Below, one piece after another: positions 12,340-22,737 of a stretch of 64,000 nucleotides of DNA. How positions within the stretch are numbered: the first letter of the stretch is position 1; the number at the start of each line of letters is the position of its first letter. The notes below the pieces were generated by a model. That model searched no databases and was not told the origin of the DNA. It saw only the letters and a list, made by a program, of their open reading frames with translations. Source of the DNA: Diphasiastrum complanatum (taxonomy: Eukaryota; Streptophyta; Lycopodiopsida; Lycopodiales; Lycopodiaceae); the NCBI GenBank assembly GCA_029204225.1, contig CM055109.1:2100340-2164339 (forward strand), written 5' to 3'. Both the position numbers and the translations under genes were made by a program.

Positions 12340-13334
12340 ATCAACATCATCATCAACACACCCTTCTTTGATGAAAGATCTTCTTCAGTTCTATCATCAA
12401 GAGTGATGCTGACAAAACAAGTACAACCAAAGATCCTACAATGCTTGATACTCGGCCTCCTACCATAGAGGACCTCAAAGGGAGTCTTACCATTCAAAGA
12501 AGCACTTTTCCTCCTGTTACAAAGATAATTAGCACATGCTAAAGCTTCCCCCCAATAGGACTTAACAAGATTAGCATGTAGTCTCATTGCCTTGGCACAT
12601 TCACAAAGGGTTCTATTCTTCCTTTCTGCCACTCCATTCGGTTGTGGAGTCCTAGGACTAGAGTACTCCCTCTTAATCCCATGTACTATGCAAAAATCTT
12701 TGAATTTATTTGAAGTGTATTCACCTCCATTATTTGATCTCAAGCATTTGATCTTTGTATTGAATTGATTTTCCACTTTATTCCTAAACTTGACAAATGC
12801 AGCAAACACTTCATCCTTGGTTTTAAGAAGATAGACCCAAGTATACCTACTAAAGTCATCAATAAAAGTTGCATACATTTTTGCTCCACCATTGCCAGTT
12901 GTACTAAAAGAATGAAGATCCGAATGCACAAGTTGAAAAGCTTCTTTAGATCTAGAAGTAGATCTAGTATAAGCAAGTCTATGAGATTTGGACAAGGCAC
13001 AATGTTCACAAAATGTATTATTTGCAGCAAGACTTTTAGGGAGACCAAGAACATGCTCTTTCTTTGCCATTACCTCCAAAGATTTGAAGTTGGGATGGCC
13101 TAATCTCTTATGCCAAATTTCTTGGTTTGTCAATTGTTCCCTAGCCATACATCCTTCATTCTTAGAGATCACACATGCATCCAGTTTGAAAAGTTTACCA
13201 TGCCTTCTTCCTTTAGCAATCAAGGATCCACACTTACTTATCAAACAAGCATCTCCAATGAACTCAACATCAAGCCCCTTGTCAATCATTTGACTAACAC
13301 TAAGCAAGTTCTTAGTGATTGAAGGAATGTACAA
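12340..13334 (-). pseudogene. Copia-1 pol: integrase
   Basis: The frame starts in the pre-integrase segment (KNLLSVSQM), then shows the HHCC zinc-binding module (WHKRLGHPN ... FCEHC) and the DDE core. The first Asp is in LVHSDL. The second motif reads RSNNGGEY, so the catalytic Asp is Asn. The Glu motif is GVAERKNRT. The C-terminal part keeps the GKTPFEVLYGRRPS block, then loses frame. Integrase joins element cDNA to the host chromosome; with the D-to-N change this copy should be catalytically dead. The upstream protease part (13335-13640) is in several frames. Confidence 0.9.
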
Positions 13335-13635
13335 TACATTTTCAAGATTAGCTTTCCTATTTGTTGAAAGAGAAATAGGAATTGTGCCTATGCCTTTGAT
13401 GTCACATTGACCATCATTTGCAGTATAGATGATGTTGCTCTCTCCCTTACGGATGAAAAGTATTCCTTATGTCTTGTCATGTGAGATGAGGCTCCACTGT
13501 CAATCCACCAAGGATCATTCCCATCTATATGTGCAAGTAAACTTGAAGTCATAACAAGAGATTTAGTAATGCTATCCTCTTCTTCATCTATTGCTAGATT
13601 TCCTTGTCTCTCACCTTGCTCTCTTTTCTCCTTAT

Positions 13636-14433
13636 GACATTCATTAGCAAAATGACCTTTTATCCCATAATAAAATCATTTGAACGTTGACTATCTTTCT
13701 TTCTAAAAGAAGTAGAAGAGGAGGAGGAAGAGTGATCATCATGATCCAAGTTACCACCTTTGGACCATTTCCCTTTGCCTTTACCTTTGCCTTTGACTTT
13801 GCCTTTTGTGAAGAAAGCCTCTTCACCTCCACCTTGCAAGGATGCACCGTCAAGCTTTGATTGTAGTCTATGTTCTTCAGCCAATAAGATTTCTTGCAAG
13901 TCACCCACACTTGGCAAGACTCTTTGAATGGCAAAACTTTGCACAAGGTTAGCATGTTCGTCTAGCAAACCATTCAACATAACTTGGACTATTTCACCAT
14001 CTTTTATGCTTTCATCAATGCATGCTAGATCATCACTTAAGGACTTAACCCTCAAGACAAATGCATGAGCACTTTCTCTCTCTCTTTGTCTACTAGAAAA
14101 TATTTGCCTCCTTAGGGTCAATACCCTAGATGCGGACTTTGATTCAAAGAGCTTCTTCAAGGCATTCCATGCCTCACTTGCACTTTGACTTTTACCAACT
14201 TCCTTGAGAAGTTCATTGGTAACATTCATTTTAATGATATGAAGAGCCCTTTTAGCCTTCTTATCAAACCTTTGTTGCTCTTGAGCTGTGGGTGGTCTCT
14301 CTTCAGTTCCTACAACTATGTCCATGAGTTCATTCAACTCAAGTAAGGATTCCATCCTCAATTTCCAAGTAGAGTAGTTTGATGAATTCAACCTATCATT
14401 AGTTTCTAACATGATCCCACCATTAGAAGCCAT
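13636..14433 (-). pseudogene. Copia-1 gag
   Basis: A 257-codon frame opens with a typical copia gag N-terminus (DRLNSSNYSTWKLRMESLL) and continues through the UBN2-type core, with WNALKKLFESKSASR and a VMLNGLL segment, to a basic Gly/Lys tract and a Ser run. The zinc knuckle follows in another frame at about 13636-13690 and has both leading cysteines replaced by Tyr, leaving GHFANEC. The start at 14433 is the expected gag position. Gag packages element RNA; this copy is frameshifted and its knuckle should not bind zinc. Confidence 0.88.
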
Positions 14434-15570
14434 GAATATAATGATTCTTCAACTTTTAGGCTCTGTCCTAATGCACCTAGCACTCACTTTCCTCTCAACA
14501 AATGATGGATAAGGAGACCTCAGAAAATCTAGGACCCTAAAACACTTTTATCTTGAACTTGGCTGGTTTCCAAGCATAGAAAGGAAGATTGAAAACACAT
14601 GCAATACTTTGCACACACTAAGAATGGATTACAAACTCAAACCAACCTGAACACACTCTTGCTTAAGCTCTCAAACTTTCCAGCAAGTGACCAAATCAAG
14701 TTATGGTATGAAGAGTTACTTGCATTCTTAGAAAATACAAAAGACTAGGCTGCCAAGAATACCTAGAACTGAACAAACTTGATCCACATATGATCAACAC
14801 ATTAAGATATTGATTCAACCTGTAAAACCACATGTAAACCACACTTCTAAAAGTTTATAAACTCCAGCAAGTGATAAGTACAAGCTTTAGAGGTGAAAGA
14901 AAGAGCACACTTAGTGAATCACAAGACTAGCTTCACTAGCTTGTCAAATCTTGGTGTTTAGATGTAGATCTAAGATCACTTCACATGAGAATGTTCTGGC
15001 AACTTGTTAAGAACCTGAAAACACATTTGCATAATGGTTAAAACCTTCCAGCAGATGCTCCAATCAAATTACATAAGGAGAGTTACTTACATGCTCAACA
15101 ACGTACACCAAATTTATGCAAAAGATTGTTGACAATCTGTTCACCCAAAAGGGGATCTTTCATCCAAGTGGGAGCTTTGCTCAGCCTTTTGGAGAAATAC
15201 AAAATCACTCAAAGAGTATTTGTCATCCACTTAAGGAGAAGGCTCATCCACTTAAGAAGAGTATTCATCCACAAAGGAGAGTGTTCATCCACAGAAGTGG
15301 AGATTGTCAACAATAGATTGAACAGAACATTGTTAGTATTGAATATGCACAAGACTCACAATCAAAAAATGATTAGATGTTATGATCTGATCCAAAATAG
15401 GTTCTTCTCAGCCTCTGATCTTCAACAGACCTGAAATATGCTTTTGATCCACAAGTTCAACTCAACAAACAAAGGTTAGTAAGATTTGATCAACAATGCA
15501 ATGCATAATCATGCTAGAACTTTATCAAACATCCAAATCACCATAAATAGAAATCTTACTATAAATAGCG
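14434..15570 (-). other. Copia-1 untranslated leader
   Basis: About 1.1 kb lies between the primer-binding site and gag, unusually long for a copia element. It contains repeated words such as CATCCACTTAAGG/CATCCACAAAGG near 15210-15300 and no domain-bearing frame. The extra length may reflect an old insertion. Confidence 0.5.
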
Positions 15571-15584
15571 GCTTGCTGATACCA
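15571..15584 (-). other. Copia-1 primer-binding site
   Basis: Reading minus, TGGTATCAGCAAGC directly follows the LTR end ..TTTTTTCACA. It matches the usual plant copia site complementary to initiator tRNA-Met (TGGTATCAGAGC) except for one small internal change. It fixes the inner end of the LTR at 15585 and the orientation of the element. Confidence 0.75.
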
Positions 15585-16240
15585 TGTGAAAAAAGTGGAT
15601 CTTGAATGGATCTGATGTTAAAATTGGCAAAAGCTAACTTGATCAAATCTTGTAAATACAATTATGAGTAGTAAAAATGACATATATGACCAAAATACAT
15701 CAAAATGGTCTCATTTCAAAGGGTCTGAAGTTTGACACTTCTTCATACTGAAAAAATACAGTAAATAAAAAACTTTAGGTCTGGTTCACACGTGTGAAAC
15801 TCCAGTACCAAAACTATGTACAAAAATTGCCAATTTAGGCCTCAAACTAGCTAGGAAATGTCGACAATTTTCACACAACACAAAACAATGAAAATAACAA
15901 GAGTTAAGAAAATAGCAATCTTCACAAAAAATAGCATTAGAAAATAGCAAAGCATAAAAAGATGCTTGAGTGCTGAATTAGTAGAGAATCCTCCTCTCAA
16001 TTAGCATGGGAAATGGAGTACAAGAGGTGCCTTTTTATTCTTGGGAAGACCCTTGCCCCTTTGCTTCTATTGGCTACTTCATTGAGGGAAGGATTGAAAT
16101 CCTAGCCCTTCAAAAGAAACACAACTAGATCTATGATGCACAAAGAAGCACAGTCCACTCGCCGACCTACCACCAATGACTTTGACTACTAATTGGAACT
16201 TAATCGAAACTTAATCAACTTAGAAGTTGGGCCTTTTACA
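15585..16240 (-). repeat. Copia-1 5' LTR
   Basis: The inner end is fixed by the primer-binding site; the outer end is uncertain and placed before the foldback element at 16247. A perfect 14-bp palindrome, TTCACACGTGTGAA, lies at 15785-15798, with a G-box-like CACGTG core. No second LTR of this element was recognised. Confidence 0.55.
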
Positions 16241-16246
16241 TAGGTT

Positions 16247-17026
16247 TTGACATTTTGCGAGTAAATTTTATGCGAGTTTTGCGAGTTTCGTCTATCCATG
16301 ATCCAGCAAATGCTTCTTGGTTTCCAAGGGGAGGCTCGAACTTGAGACCAAAGAAACTTTGGATGTCAACTAACCAACTAAGCCAACCCCGTTGGTATGA
16401 TCCAACAAAATGGTAGCACATGGTGTGCTACTCTTTTTATGCCACTACATGATCTTTTAAGAATAAGAATTGTGTTTTGATGCATACTTAAAACTTTGAC
16501 TATCTATCAAATTTTAAATAGGCCCATCACAAGATACTTTGTTACTCTATAACTATATGTTTACTTTCATTAAACAAAAAAATGTTATTGAAGTTGTAAA
16601 AGCTAGCATGTTTCAAAATATATTTTTCAACCTCCAAATATAGTAAGCCAACGTGCTAAGTCAAACAATTAAATTTTTTTTTTGCAACTTTTAAAGATAG
16701 CACGCCAACGTGCTATATGAAATGAGAACAAAAATTTTGTAGCCTCCAAACATAGCATGCCGCGGGTGCTAGACCGCCCGAATTTTTTTTTGGGCGGTCT
16801 CGCTGTGCACACCTACGTGCTACCTTTGGAGGCTGCAAAAAATATATAATTAATTTTTCTTTTTTTACTTTGTGAAATTTTTAACTATGTACCAAACCAC
16901 ATTTTTAATAATAAACATTTAAGTAATAGCATAAAAAAGGTAGCACACAATGTGCTATCTTTTTGTTGAATCATGGCAGGAAAGAAACTCACAAAACTCG
17001 CAAAAAATTTACTCGCAAAATGCCAA
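16247..17026. mobile_element. Long-terminal-inverted-repeat (foldback/MITE-like) element
   Basis: The left end (TTGACATTTTGCGAGTAAAT..) and right end are inverted copies over about 110 bp, including the GCGAGTTTTG, CATGATTCAACAAA and TAGCACA..GTGCTA blocks. The centre is a hairpin: AGACCGCCCGAA at about 16771, a T run, then GGGCGGTCT. Between arm and centre the left half has three spaced repeats of a TAGCACGCC-AACGTGCTA type. It has no coding capacity, so it is non-autonomous. GGGGCCTT-like sequence may extend the ends, but no clear target duplication was found, so the superfamily is undetermined. Confidence 0.75.
16311..16396 (-). mobile_element. Tiny tRNA-derived retroposon, copy 1
   Basis: An 86-bp insertion in the left arm of the foldback element, flanked by 13-bp direct repeats ATGATCCAGCAAA (16298-16310) and ATGATCCAACAAA (16397-16409). 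Read on minus it has a perfect polymerase III A box (TGGCTTAGTTGG, 16374-16385) and a B box (GTTCGAGCC, 16333-16341) at tRNA-like spacing. A short hairpin tail CTTGGAAACCAAG follows, with no A- or T-run. The right arm lacks the insertion and so serves as the empty-site reference. A second copy lies at 53361-53438. Confidence 0.8.
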
Positions 17027-17603
17027 GGCCCCTCTCACATTATTTTATTTGGGCCCAAAGTCTATTTTATTCTATAATACTCTAATTTACATGTGCTCAT
17101 TGGGCTATGGGCTTATGCATGCAGGATGCCATGGCCCTCACACCTAATTCTCTTTATTTACAAAAAATACCCTACGTTCAATGGACGTAGAATTCGGTTC
17201 CAACTGGATGGATTTCAAGGAATTGGTCATCACTTTCTTTTTGTCCTTTCTAGTTTGCAAGATTGGCTACCTCCTTGTCATCCTTATGGAGAACTGGCTT
17301 AATATTCACCTCGTGATTGCAAATATCTACATTTGCCATAGCAATTGCTTCTTCAGGCAAATCACTCCAACGAATCACCTTATTGTAACATTGTTTCATC
17401 TGGTTCTTCCCTAAGACAAATGCCTTGGGTGGTTCAATCTTGGAAACTTTTGCTAACGACGATTTTTGAGGGAGTTGAGCTAGTATTTTCTCATTCCAAA
17501 TTGCTCGGGATCCATATGATGCAGGATCTGTTCATCTGTCAGCTCAGCTTCTTCTTTGTAAGAAAAGACATGTTGCCAGGGTACCAGATCATCTTCAATT
17601 GCT
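17027..17603. other. No gene seen
   Basis: Several short + frames overlap here with no motif. The minus strand may hold degraded continuation of the gypsy protease/RT region beyond 17604, but I could not align any motif. Confidence 0.45.
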
Positions 17604-18023
17604 TTAGGAATAGGTTCTGTTGCCATCAATAATTGGCGTGTCTAGGGTGTATCCTTTTGGAGAAGAAGTGATGGGTTCTATATCCAAATCTAGATGACAC
17701 GTATGCCCAGCCATATAGTCAACTGTTGCTAATGCTTTCACCCATCGCACAATGTTAGTTTGACAATCATAATAAACACCCTTGATGGGATTAGGGTGAT
17801 CAATACTATGGTCTATGGTGGAGGAGTCGTCATCAGCCGTAGGAGTAATAGGTTTCACCGTCCAAGTGGTTGGATCTACTTTTAATGCCTGCTCTTTGTT
17901 TTCAAAGGTGAGTTTTCCTATTCCCCAGTTGCGAACTTCTTGCGCGACTCTCAACCAAGGTCTTTCTAGTAGAATGTGATAGGCAAAAGGTGATCACAAA
18001 TTGCACTCCTGCTATCTTTACCG
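17604..18023 (-). pseudogene. Ty3/gypsy protease-region fragment
   Basis: The minus strand encodes VKIAGVQFVITF and then, after a small frame break, AYHILLERPWLRVAQEVRNW. This is the hallmark end of the gypsy aspartic protease region (normally LLGRPWL; the Gly is Glu here), followed by an acidic linker. It stops abruptly at the + strand LTR that begins about 18024. The gag of what may be the same element lies at 21774-22732, so copia-2 probably inserted into it. Confidence 0.75.
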
Positions 18024-18936
18024 TGTTATTTTATTCTATTATCGAAGTGATTCATCCGAATAATCTTTAACCTTCCTCCATTTTATTATCCAGTTCTGCA
18101 GTTTTATTTGTGTTTCTGCACAGTCTACAGAAATACTCGGGAATCGCTCAACAGGTGGCTCCAACATACTTGACAACATCCGACATATTGTCGATGCCGA
18201 CGAAAGAATAACAATTATTGTTCTGTCTGATATGAAGCTAAAGACTTGACCTAACTGCTTTGCAAGTATATTTTCGAGAAGTCCTATCTGGATGGATGAC
18301 AGCACATTACGGTTAACTGCCAATTGCGATCTACGACCTAATTGGATGTCCTACTGGATTAGCTTAACTTGCTTTAGTATAAATAGTTGATCGTTAAATA
18401 CTTCTCTAGTCTCTAGAAAGTTTTTTTTTTTTCAGAGCTCTATTAGAGTATTTCTATTAGCGCTTACTGCTTATCAACAAAAGTGCATCAGACATAGTTT
18501 TTCAGCTACTTAGAAATAGTTTGGAGTATGCGATTTTTATTTGCTATTGCTTTGTGCTCTCATCATCTGATTTGTACATGCTACTTTTTGAATCAATCTA
18601 TTTTCTTATTGCGTTCAGTATCATGTTAGAATGTATGCTTCTCTGTAGTTATTTGTAACTGATAAATCTCTTATTGTTTCATCTGATCTGTTGAATACTT
18701 CAACGCTGCAATATCATGTGCGTCACTTCGCACTCTAAATTGTTTGGATACAAAATCACTTTAGTATAATGATCTCAAAGCTAGTTGCTAAAAGATTGAA
18801 CATGACTTCTGTCATTATATATTTGTTCAATTATTGATGGGCATAGTCGTGCATTAGAAAAGAAGGCTCATCCCGTTGCGCTCAATAGTTCGTTCACAGA
18901 CTTCAAATTATCGAATCGTCATTCCTTCTTCCAACA
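18024..18936 (+). repeat. Copia-2 5' LTR
   Basis: The 3' end is firm: ..CCTTCTTCCAACA precedes a primer-binding site. The 5' end is inferred from TGTTATT at 18024, exactly where the gypsy protease coding breaks. A TATAAATA box at 18378-18385 gives a credible LTR promoter. The last about 130 bp recur in inverted orientation at 11855-11995. Confidence 0.65.
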
Positions 18937-19095
18937 TAGTATCAGAGCTCTACTATTAGATATCATTCATGGTATCAAAGCGATATATTTCATAGTATCA
19001 TATCAGAGCACACTTGCTCTTAATCTTCAATTTGTGGTATCAAATGTCAATATCTGATAATTAATTTTCAATTGTAATGTCGCACGGTATCATTC
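18937..19095 (+). other. Copia-2 primer-binding site with extra PBS-like copies
   Basis: TAGTATCAGAGC at 18937-18948 directly abuts the LTR and is a one-base variant of the tRNA-Met primer site. Similar words follow at 18970-18981 (TGGTATCAAAGC), 18993-19009 (TAGTATCATATCAGAGC), 19035-19046 (TGGTATCAAATG) and 19085-19095 (CGGTATCATTC). Only the first is placed to prime minus-strand synthesis. Confidence 0.65.
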
Positions 19096-19132
19096 TTAAA
19101 GTCATTGATTTATTGACAGACTAAAGTTCCAG

Positions 19133-19240
19133 ATGGATTCTCAAAATAAAGTCAGTCTCACCACAGACAAGCTGCATGGATCCAATAACTATTTGTGAAA
19201 ATTTAAGATGAAGACCTTGCTAATCGCCAATGAGTTGTGA
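19133..19240 (+). pseudogene. Copia-2 gag N-terminus
   Basis: A start codon opens MDSQNKVSLTTDKLHGSNNY followed by a stop where copia gag has Trp, then KFKMKTLLIANEL. This is the conserved N-terminal gag segment. The frame is then lost at the junction with minus-strand gag DNA. Confidence 0.7.
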
Positions 19241-19470
19241 GATGTTGTCACCATTAGAGATGTTCAATTTGATGATACGAAGAGCAATTCTTGCTCTCTT
19301 CTTGGATCTTTGAGTCTCATCATAAGCTTCACGTTCAACTTCAATTCCTGTTAGAATGTCCTACTCCATAAAGAATCAACAAAGATTCTATCCTATCCTT
19401 CCAAACTAAATAATTGAAGGTATCTAGTCTTTCACTAGCTTCAAAGAGACAATCTCCTATAGATGCCATG
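19240..19470 (-). pseudogene. Gag fragment of a copia-1-like element, opposite orientation
   Basis: The minus strand encodes MASIGDCLFEASERLDTFNY, then VWKDRIESLL, and after a frame break an alpha-helical stretch ending ALRIIKLNI. It parallels the first 80 residues of the gag at 13660-14433 (MASNGG.., STWKLRMESLL, ALHIIKMNV). It lies inside the + strand copia-2, so it is an insertion or rearrangement product. Confidence 0.75.
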
Positions 19471-19769
19471 AATGTGAAGACCCGTGTAATTGGACAACAA
19501 AATGGAATTGAATGTGTTGCTTCTCTTTCACTATAGGAACCAAAATAATTGGGTGTACTACCAAATCCTATGTAAAATCTTGCAACAACTATGTGAGACC
19601 TATCTCACAACAAAAAATCAATCAACTTGAATTTGGATCTAGCCTCTATCTTCTGGTGAAGCACTTACAATTCTGATGTCAAATTTTCCCACGAGTTTCA
19701 AATGAATGAAAACACTCTAGAAACACACATTCAACTCACAATAGGCATGCATCAAAAAGATGTTCTAGA

Positions 19770-20500
19770 CGTTGTTTATTCAGATATATGTGGTCCAATG
19801 CAAACTCCGTTGTTGCTTGATGCAAAGTGTTTTGTTACATGCATACAAATATTCGAGAGGAACATGTGTTTATTTTATTAAGCTAAAATTGGAGGCTTTC
19901 AAAAAATTTCAACAATCAAAAGAGCGTGCAGAAATGAAAATTGGTAAAAGAATTAAAGCATTGAGGTCCGACAATGGGGGAGAGTACATCTCTACCGAAT
20001 TGATGGAGTATTGCCATAACAACGACATTGAGCAACAATACATTATCTCCTATTTGTCTCAATCAAATGGACTTGCTAAGAGAAAGAACAGAACCTCACT
20101 TGAATTGGCCATGTGCATGCTTGTTCATGCGACACTTCTAAAATTCTTCTAGGCTGAAACCGTTTCCACTGCAACCTATATTCAGAACAGATGTCTGACT
20201 AAAGGACTTTCAGACAAAATCGCCTTATGAAGTTTGGTATCATTATCGAATCTATGAGGTTTTGGATGTATCGCTTATGCATAGATACCGCAAGATCTCA
20301 AGAAAAAGCTCAACTTCCAAAGTATCAAATCTATTTTCATCAGCTACACTACTTCAGATAAAGCTTATAAGTTGTATGATACTGTCGAGTCGAAGATATT
20401 CACTAGTAGGGATATCATCTTCATCGAATATTAGTTTATCGACCCCAAAGGCAAGGGCAAAGCTCATATAGCCGAACTATCAAACTCTCCCAAAATATTG
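19770..20500 (+). pseudogene. Copia-2 integrase, frameshifted
   Basis: Spread over shifting frames are a SDICGPMQTPL block (first catalytic Asp), an intact second motif ALRSDNGGEYIS, and a Glu-region block in which the family E-R-K-N-R-T motif reads KRKNRT, so the catalytic Glu appears to be Lys. A stop follows LLKFF where the family continues W-A-E-A. Later blocks (SPYEVWY-like, then PKGKGKA) are recognisable but broken. Confidence 0.75.
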
Positions 20501-20734
20501 AACACTTATGTTTTGAAGTCAACTATTCCTATTGAAGATCCTAGCTCATCTACTGCAGACGACCTATCAGCAACGAATCCAAAAAAGATGATAGAGCTCA
20601 ACAACTACATGATGAAAATAATCAACTTCGCTCATTACCCAGAAGATCGACGTAGACCACCTACAAGGTATATCAACGAGTCTGTAGCCTACCTTGTTCA
20701 AGAGTCGACTATTGTTGAAGAGGCACTCAGCTGA
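20498..20734 (+). pseudogene. Copia-2 pol linker before reverse transcriptase
   Basis: An open frame with the acidic Ser/Thr-rich linker, the RRRPPTRYINE block and a VAYLVQESTIVEEALS segment, which is what precedes the RT entry in this copia lineage (compare the linker at 40541-40700). It ends in a stop where RT should start. Confidence 0.65.
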
Positions 20735-21773
20735 TTTTTATGCATAAAAACAATATAATTAACATGTTCTTGATGTATGTAGTGAGTATGACCACTCATT
20801 ACAATAAGAACATTATTTGAGCTCCAAGTTGTCAAATGTAGTGAGAGCTCCATAAAGGTTGTCTTCAAGATCCAAGCTTTGTCTTTGGTAGGTTGTTAAA
20901 TGATCACCTTGGGCTGCAAAATGTAAGTCTCCTCCTCAAAATAAACATAAAAAACAATAGATTTCCATAAGATCCAACTTTTGTATAAAGCACATACAAC
21001 CAAAGCCTGAGATATCACCATCTTGACTTTATCCACGAAAACAATGAACTCCAACTTGGCATCCTTTCAATGAAAGTCTTCATTCCTTGGAAATTCAAGA
21101 GTGAATGGATTACAAGATGAGGCCTTTAATACATATTTGAAACTCCAATCAAAATAGTAATGATCACCATTTCATCATCATAAGATATAGGATGAAAAAC
21201 AATGTTCATACTAGCATCATCAAAGGACTTTGTCAAATACATGACATGTTTTTTATCAGACACAAAATAAGATGAGTAAAGGAGATATGGATAAACTTCC
21301 TTGCTGATCTTTTCTCTTTACCCAAACCTTCATATTGATGTAGATTGAGGTCTCTCTTTTGCCTTGAGACAAGTGCTCCTTCTCGGGTTCCTCCTTGATG
21401 TCTTTTTCTTCATCATGCTCACTCCCTCTTGGTGTTGATGATGAAAACATGGATCCAAACCATGATCTTCTTCAAGACTCTCAAACCTAAATGTTCTCCT
21501 TCTCAATATGATCTTTCAAGTCAACAAAATAATCACCAAGATTATTTATACCAAATTTACTAGTCCACAATTGACTAGTACTTACCACTAGCAATTTGCA
21601 TTACATAGTTATTGAACTTGAAACTAATGAGGCCAAATACTCTTGTATGGATATAAGTGTCCTTAAAGGATGACTCACTTATTCTCATACAAGGGTCACA
21701 ATATGTCTCTTTGAAAATGAAGTCAACATCTTTCTTTTTCCTTGGCATTAGGATATGGTCCTACTGTCAAAGG
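20735..21773. other. No gene recognised
   Basis: AT-rich. A Glu/Lys-rich minus-strand frame at 21256-21450 and a minus-strand stretch near 21560-21750 (with CDPCMRIS) are open over short distances but match nothing known to me. It may be the broken remainder of the gypsy interrupted by copia-2. Confidence 0.4.
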
Positions 21774-22732
21774 TTAATCTTCAATCTTTGATATTGATGT
21801 TGGTGGTGATGATGCCACTCCCTTCCACTTTTGTGCTCGTGTGACTGCTAGCACCGAAATATGGGAAATAGGAGATTTTTGTGGCAGCCTCTCTGGAGCG
21901 GTTGTTGATTGCAACGTGATCAAGTTCACTGGTGCACTAGCTCCAGCAGGTCTTAGTTGGCAATTTTGTAGCAATGCCCATATCCACATCCTCAACAGAA
22001 GGGTGTGTGCATGCCCTTGTGGGTACATTCGACGATTATATGCCCTTCTCCGCATCCGTAGCAGCCGTAGATTCTTCCACCTTGGCATTCAAGTTGGGCA
22101 ATGTATGTAGCAAAAAACTCATTGATGGCTATATCAACATATGGCTCATTAGGCCGATACCACTGCTGTTGCTTAGGTTGCAGTGGGGCATCATGCTCTA
22201 CTTTTGTCAGATTTACTTGGGCCACTTGATTGTTAGCTGGCCTTGGTGGTACTGGAAATGCCATGCGTTGCTAGTTCAATGAAGCTCCAAACCGCGGTGC
22301 CGCATTAGGTGTGCCCTCTTCTGCTAAATGATCCATGGGTTAAATGGACAAAATGCAGTTTCATGTGATGATGCATTATCTAGACTGATCTGGCATTGTA
22401 GATGAAGTTGCTATAGCACTCTGCAAAGCCTTCAGTTTCTGATCAAACTAGCATGTAAGTTGTTCCATCGGCTATTTGTGAAGTTTAGTGATTTGTTCCA
22501 TCAATAGATCGTTTGAGATAGCGAAAGTGTTGGAGGTAGATACAACCGAGGGAGTGGGATGATGGATCATTGGATAGTTATGGCTCGAATCATCATCTGA
22601 TCCTTCATCTTCCTCTGTTAGCATCTGTGCTAACACAGAGAAAAATAAAAAAGAGAGAAATAAAACTCCGTGGCATGTGTTTTGTAAGTCCACATATGAG
22701 TGTCTGTTAATAAACTTCCGCCGCCGTGGCAT
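21774..22732 (-). pseudogene. Ty3/gypsy gag, degenerate
   Basis: From about 22640 the minus strand gives an acidic gag N-terminal stretch (LTEEDEGSDDDSSHNYP), then further frames with MAFPVPPRPANNQVAQVNL and a zinc knuckle CYGCGEGHIIVEC, one residue shorter than the CX2CX4HX4C norm. Stops interrupt each part. This gag is on the same strand as the protease fragment at 17604-18023, which fits one gypsy element split by copia-2 and other DNA. Confidence 0.7.
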
Positions 22733-22737
22733 GTGTT

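Larger units (their letters stand above)
12025..16240 (-). mobile_element. Copia-1: truncated Ty1/copia retrotransposon
   Basis: In minus-strand order it has a 5' LTR (about 16230 to 15585), a primer-binding site, a long leader, gag, a protease region, integrase, and the first part of reverse transcriptase, where it stops. The order gag-IN-RT identifies Ty1/copia. It is defective: gag and pol are frameshifted, the zinc knuckle has lost cysteines, the second catalytic Asp of integrase is Asn, and nearly all of RT and RNase H is missing. The outer edge of the LTR is approximate. Confidence 0.85.
18024..20734 (+). mobile_element. Copia-2: degenerate Ty1/copia element
   Basis: In + order it has an LTR (about 18024-18936), a primer-binding site at 18937, a gag start near 19133, a minus-strand gag piece of another copia (about 19240-19470), integrase (about 19770-20260) and the linker before reverse transcriptase (20498-20734). 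RT and RNase H are missing and no 3' LTR was found. Gag has an early stop at a Trp position, and integrase changes frame repeatedly. Confidence 0.75.

Noticed and set aside
12765-13322. Plus-strand frames opposite copia-1 integrase.
   Set aside because: Shadow frames of a strongly recognised integrase on the other strand.
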